Of a stretch of 64,000 nucleotides of DNA, positions 61,115 to 64,000 are shown in pieces. Positions within the stretch are counted from its first letter, which is position 1. The number at the start of each line of letters is the position of its first letter. Location of the stretch: NCBI RefSeq assembly GCF_019737615.1, contig NZ_JAHKKS010000015.1, positions 1-64,000 on the forward strand, given 5' to 3'. Both the position numbers and the translations under genes were made by a program. This DNA comes from Sphingobium xanthum (lineage in GTDB: Bacteria; Pseudomonadota; Alphaproteobacteria; Sphingomonadales; Sphingomonadaceae). Below the pieces are notes generated by a model. That model saw only the letters and a list, made by a program, of their open reading frames with translations. It searched no databases and had not been told where the DNA came from.

Positions 61115-63787
61115 TCAGCTCGCCTGCTTCCACTTGTCGCGATAATAGTCGATCGCGTCGGTCGTGACCGCGCTGCGTTCCTTCTCGGCCGGTGCGCGCA
61201 GCCTCTCGATCTCGACGGCCTGGGCGAACTCGATGCCCATCCGGTCCTCATGCGACCAGCGGCATGTGCCGCTCACGATGTAATTCTTGCCGAAGTCGAT
61301 CTCGAAAACCGTGCCGACGGGCACATCGAGCAAGCCCTCGACCATTGCGCCCTGCCTGGAGATGTTGCGGATGCGCGCCGGATAGGCATGGCCGTCATGG
61401 CCGAGCGTGACCGAGCGGAGCATGGCCATCCGCTGCTCGCGGCTGGCCTTATGCCCTTCGGCCTTGGCATAGCCCTCGCGGTCCTGCAGCAATGTGATGG
61501 TCGCCTCGGCGGATGCGGGGCGGCCGTAAACATAGCCCTGAACATGGCTGCAACCCAGCGAGCGGATCAGCGCCAGCTCGTCGAGCGTTTCAGCGCCTTC
61601 CGCGGTCGTCTCCATGCCGAGCGCCTCGGCGAGGCTCACGATGGACTTGACGATCGCGGCGTTGCGGCTGCCCTTGATAGCGGCGCCGCGCACGAAACTC
61701 TGGTCGATCTTGATCTTGTCGAACGGCGCGGTCTTCAGATAGCCGAGCGCCGAATAGCCGGTTCCGAAATCATCCAGCGCGAGCCGCACGCCGATATTCT
61801 TGAGTGCCGCGAACATCGTGTCGGTATTGCTGCCGTCGGCCAGGAACACGCCCTCGGTGATCTCCAGCTCGAGCCGGCTGGCTGAGAGGCCCGCATTGGC
61901 GAGCGCGCGCATGACGAGAGACGGCAGCGCCGGGTTAGCGAACTGGATCGGCGAGACGTTGACCGCGACGCGCGTGCCCTCCGGCCACTGGACGGCGTCG
62001 CAGCAGGCGGTGCGCAGCACCCATTCGCCGATCGTGCCGATCAGCCCGGCTTCCTCCGCAATGGGGATGAAATCGGCGGGCGAGATCGATCCCTTGGTCG
62101 GGTGGCGCCAGCGGATCAGCGCCTCGAAACCGGTGACGCGCTCGGTGCTGGCGCAGACGACCGGCTGATATTCGAGATGCAGGCCGTTGGAGACCATCGC
62201 ATGGCGCAGGTCCTGCTCCAGCTGCCGCCGCTCCTCGGCATCGGCATGCATGGCGGGGGCATAGCAACGGAACAGCCCGCGCCCATCGGCCTTCGCGGCA
62301 TAGAGCGCGAGGTCGGCATTGCGGATGAGCGTCTCGGCGGTCTTGCCGTCGCCGGGCGCGATGGCGATGCCGATCGACACGCCGATGATCACCTGGCTAC
62401 CGTCGATCGAATAGGGCTGTGAGAGCGTGTGGATGATCGCGTCGGCCAGCTTCGAGAGGTCGCCCTTGTCGGTCATCGAGGGGAGGACGATCTTGAATTC
62501 GTCGCCGCCCAGGCGCCCGACCTTGCCGCTCGTCCCCACGAGGCGCAGCAGCCGCTGCGCGACCTGGCAGAGCAGGGCGTCGCCGGCCGGATGGCCCATC
62601 GTGTCATTCACTTCCTTGAAGCGATCGAGATCCAGCAGGAAGAGCGCGCATTCATTGGGCATGCCGCGCTGATCGGTCAGGGCCTGCTCCAGCGTCGCGA
62701 GCATCTGGCCGCGATTGGCGAGGCCGGTGAGCGAATCGAACTTGGCGAGGCGCGCGATCTCGGCCTGCGAGCGCCGCATTTCGGTGAGGTCCGAACCGCT
62801 GCCGCGGAAGCCGAGAAACTGGCCGAACGGCGTCACCACGGGCTGGCCGGAGAGCGACCACCAGCGCTCCTCGCCCGCGCCGGCCGCCTGGACGGCTAGC
62901 TCGGCAAAGGCGGTGCGGGCGGAGAAATGGAAGCCGAGCGTGCGCTGGCCTTCGCCGGCGGCGCCGGGCTCGGGCGGCGCGATCAGCGCGGAGAAGGGCT
63001 GGCCGACAATGTCCTGCGGCTTGCGGCCGAGCTGCGCCGCGAGCGTGTCCGAAAGATAGGCGACGTTGCCGACGCGGTCGGTCTCCCAGAACCAGCCGCG
63101 CCCGGTCTGTTCCAGATCGACAAGGAAAGCGCGCGCCTGATCGCCGGTAAGGCCGGTGCTGCGGATATGCGCGGTGGCGCTGCGGCTGATGCGGAATTCC
63201 ACCGCCATGACGAGGCAGACGCCGGTCGCGAAGATGATCAGCGGGGTCAGCAGATCCATGATCGGGATATTGCTGACGAAGGCGATGATGCCGCCAATGC
63301 CGTAGGCAATGCTGAGCAGGCGCTGGCGGCCGAATATGGCGACCGCCAGCAGCGCGGGCGTCAAGGTAACGACCATCAGCTTGAAGGCATTCTCGCCCAG
63401 GATCGCGGCGGCCGAGGTGGTGAAGAGGGCGCTGGCAATGGCGACGAATGGCGCGGCGATGATCAGCTGCTGATTGGGCGACAAGGCCGAGAAACCGCGG
63501 ATGCGCGGCACGATGAGGATCGCGGCGTCGATGACTGTCAACGCGGCAAGGAAGGTGATGAATTCCCAATGCGGCATGGCATGGGCGATCTGATGCCAGC
63601 CCACCGCCTGGCAGAGCAGCACCGCGCGCGCGACCATGAGCAATGGCCAGCTCGTCGCGATCAGCCGGATCGCGCGGGCAAGCAGCTCGACGGAATCGCC
63701 ATCATGCTCGTCCGCCGCGCCGATCATGGCGTACCAGTCCGTGCTGTTGTCGGGAGCTGGCTGGGTCTTGGGGCGGACGAAGCTCAT
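61115..63787 (-). CDS. membrane GGDEF-EAL-PilZ cyclic-di-GMP protein
   Basis: 890 residues. Five or six transmembrane helices in ~40-205; a PAS domain (~225-340: FLVDLEQTGRGWFWETD, LGFRGSGSDLTEMRRSQ); GGDEF (~350-515) with intact active site RLGGDEF; EAL (~530-775) with GFEALIRWRHP, LALDDFGTGYSALGY and FDKIKIDQSFVRG; and a C-terminal PilZ-like domain (YPARIRNISRQGAMVEGL, then WSHEDRMGIEF). Both synthase and phosphodiesterase motifs look complete; which dominates cannot be told. The C-terminal PilZ may give product feedback. Divergent from the partial gene at the right edge. Confidence 0.92.
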   Translation of the reverse strand: MSFVRPKTQPAPDNSTDWYAMIGAADEHDGDSVELLARAIRLIATSWPLLMVARAVLLCQAVGWHQIAHAMPHWEFITFLAALTVIDAAILIVPRIRGFSALSPNQQLIIAAPFVAIASALFTTSAAAILGENAFKLMVVTLTPALLAVAIFGRQRLLSIAYGIGGIIAFVSNIPIMDLLTPLIIFATGVCLVMAVEFRISRSATAHIRSTGLTGDQARAFLVDLEQTGRGWFWETDRVGNVAYLSDTLAAQLGRKPQDIVGQPFSALIAPPEPGAAGEGQRTLGFHFSARTAFAELAVQAAGAGEERWWSLSGQPVVTPFGQFLGFRGSGSDLTEMRRSQAEIARLAKFDSLTGLANRGQMLATLEQALTDQRGMPNECALFLLDLDRFKEVNDTMGHPAGDALLCQVAQRLLRLVGTSGKVGRLGGDEFKIVLPSMTDKGDLSKLADAIIHTLSQPYSIDGSQVIIGVSIGIAIAPGDGKTAETLIRNADLALYAAKADGRGLFRCYAPAMHADAEERRQLEQDLRHAMVSNGLHLEYQPVVCASTERVTGFEALIRWRHPTKGSISPADFIPIAEEAGLIGTIGEWVLRTACCDAVQWPEGTRVAVNVSPIQFANPALPSLVMRALANAGLSASRLELEITEGVFLADGSNTDTMFAALKNIGVRLALDDFGTGYSALGYLKTAPFDKIKIDQSFVRGAAIKGSRNAAIVKSIVSLAEALGMETTAEGAETLDELALIRSLGCSHVQGYVYGRPASAEATITLLQDREGYAKAEGHKASREQRMAMLRSVTLGHDGHAYPARIRNISRQGAMVEGLLDVPVGTVFEIDFGKNYIVSGTCRWSHEDRMGIEFAQAVEIERLRAPAEKERSAVTTDAIDYYRDKWKQAS

Positions 63788-63974
63788 GCGGCGGCGATGC
63801 CACGGGATCCCTTGCAGAATGGTTAGCAGCGAACGGCAAGAGATCGATTTTACATCGTCTTGCGCGTGCTTGCCGAATACTTGCGGAGAATTGCGTGCTT
63901 GCGCGACCTGACCGCGCGGCTAGGCTGCCCGAAACCGACCGATTGCACGCAATCGAGTCCCAGGGAGGAGCGCC

Positions 63975-64000
63975 ATGCGCCACATCGCGATCATCGGCTC
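63975..64000 (+). CDS. 5' end of a probable FAD/NAD(P)-binding protein (partial)
   Basis: ATG 63975 with GGGAGGAG seven bases upstream begins MRHIAIIGS, the first strand and start of a GxGxxG dinucleotide-binding loop as in FAD-dependent oxidoreductases. Only eight codons and part of a ninth are inside the window, so the enzyme class cannot be named. Confidence 0.6.

Overview
The window is high-GC chromosomal DNA from an alphaproteobacterium, almost certainly a sphingomonad (order Sphingomonadales). The evidence is three PEPxxWA-CTERM proteins, lineage-typical small families (CC_3452, DUF4893, DUF3297, DUF465, TorF-type putative porin), a single long Rel/SpoT enzyme, a CarD regulator and an SUV3-like helicase. 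The species cannot be fixed from the sequence. I saw no rRNA, tRNA, CRISPR array, phage or plasmid backbone. Most genes are ordinary core genes, broken by short accessory or disturbed stretches.

Layout. 1-0.6 kb: the 3' end of an IS5-type transposase abutting a small lipoprotein gene. 0.6-9.3 kb: M23 endopeptidase, SUV3-like RNA helicase, S4-domain protein, ferredoxin, CarD, two overlapping GIN-domain secreted proteins and a TonB-C-like protein. 9.3-19.6 kb: Rel, CC_3452, HxlR regulator, LytS/LytTR two-component pair, glycine-zipper protein, phytase-like esterase, L28, TadA, GT-C-like membrane protein and GtrA. 19.6-29.5 kb: Asn/Ala-repeat lipoprotein, ArsR-methyltransferase fusion with a probable leaderless transcript, DUF465, XpaC-like/TelA pair, soluble transhydrogenase, DUF4893, methyltransferase, and a YbaL-type antiporter with a 38-residue membrane protein upstream. 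29.5-38.7 kb: TypA, PEP-CTERM proteins, DUF4157 protease, phytochelatin-synthase-like protein, RecF, exported peroxiredoxin and nuclease.

38.8-42.4 kb is the most interesting locus: a tight five-gene operon of ECF sigma factor, HC2 anti-sigma factor, exported subtilase, TorF-like porin and lipoprotein. The periplasmic part of the anti-sigma factor has the same predicted strand/helix order as the prodomain of the adjacent subtilase. The subtilase has Asp where subtilases usually have the oxyanion-hole Asn. I propose, as inference, a prodomain-mimic signalling circuit. 42.6-53 kb: DUF885 peptidase, two NTF2-like proteins, a Flp-pilin-like microprotein, class V aminotransferase, FeeM-type acyltransferase, FxDxF PEP-CTERM protein, FlbD-like small protein, hybrid histidine kinase and an HTH protein.

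53-59 kb is rearranged. A complete 1299-bp IS256-family element with 30-bp perfect inverted repeats and a 9-bp target duplication splits a bilobed TbpB-like lipoprotein gene; precise excision would restore a 633-codon frame. Next to it lies a decayed second copy of the lepA 3' end, separated from intact lepA by a PhnA-domain gene. 59-64 kb: CsgG/HfaB-like protein, PnuC plus NadR-type kinase (nicotinamide riboside salvage), a large GGDEF-EAL-PilZ protein, and the first codons of a probable FAD/NAD-binding enzyme.

A dispersed, apparently undescribed repeat of about 145 bp occurs at 29.6 and 42.5 kb. Palindromic intergenic repeats occur at 25.3, 37.8, 45.1 and 53.0 kb.
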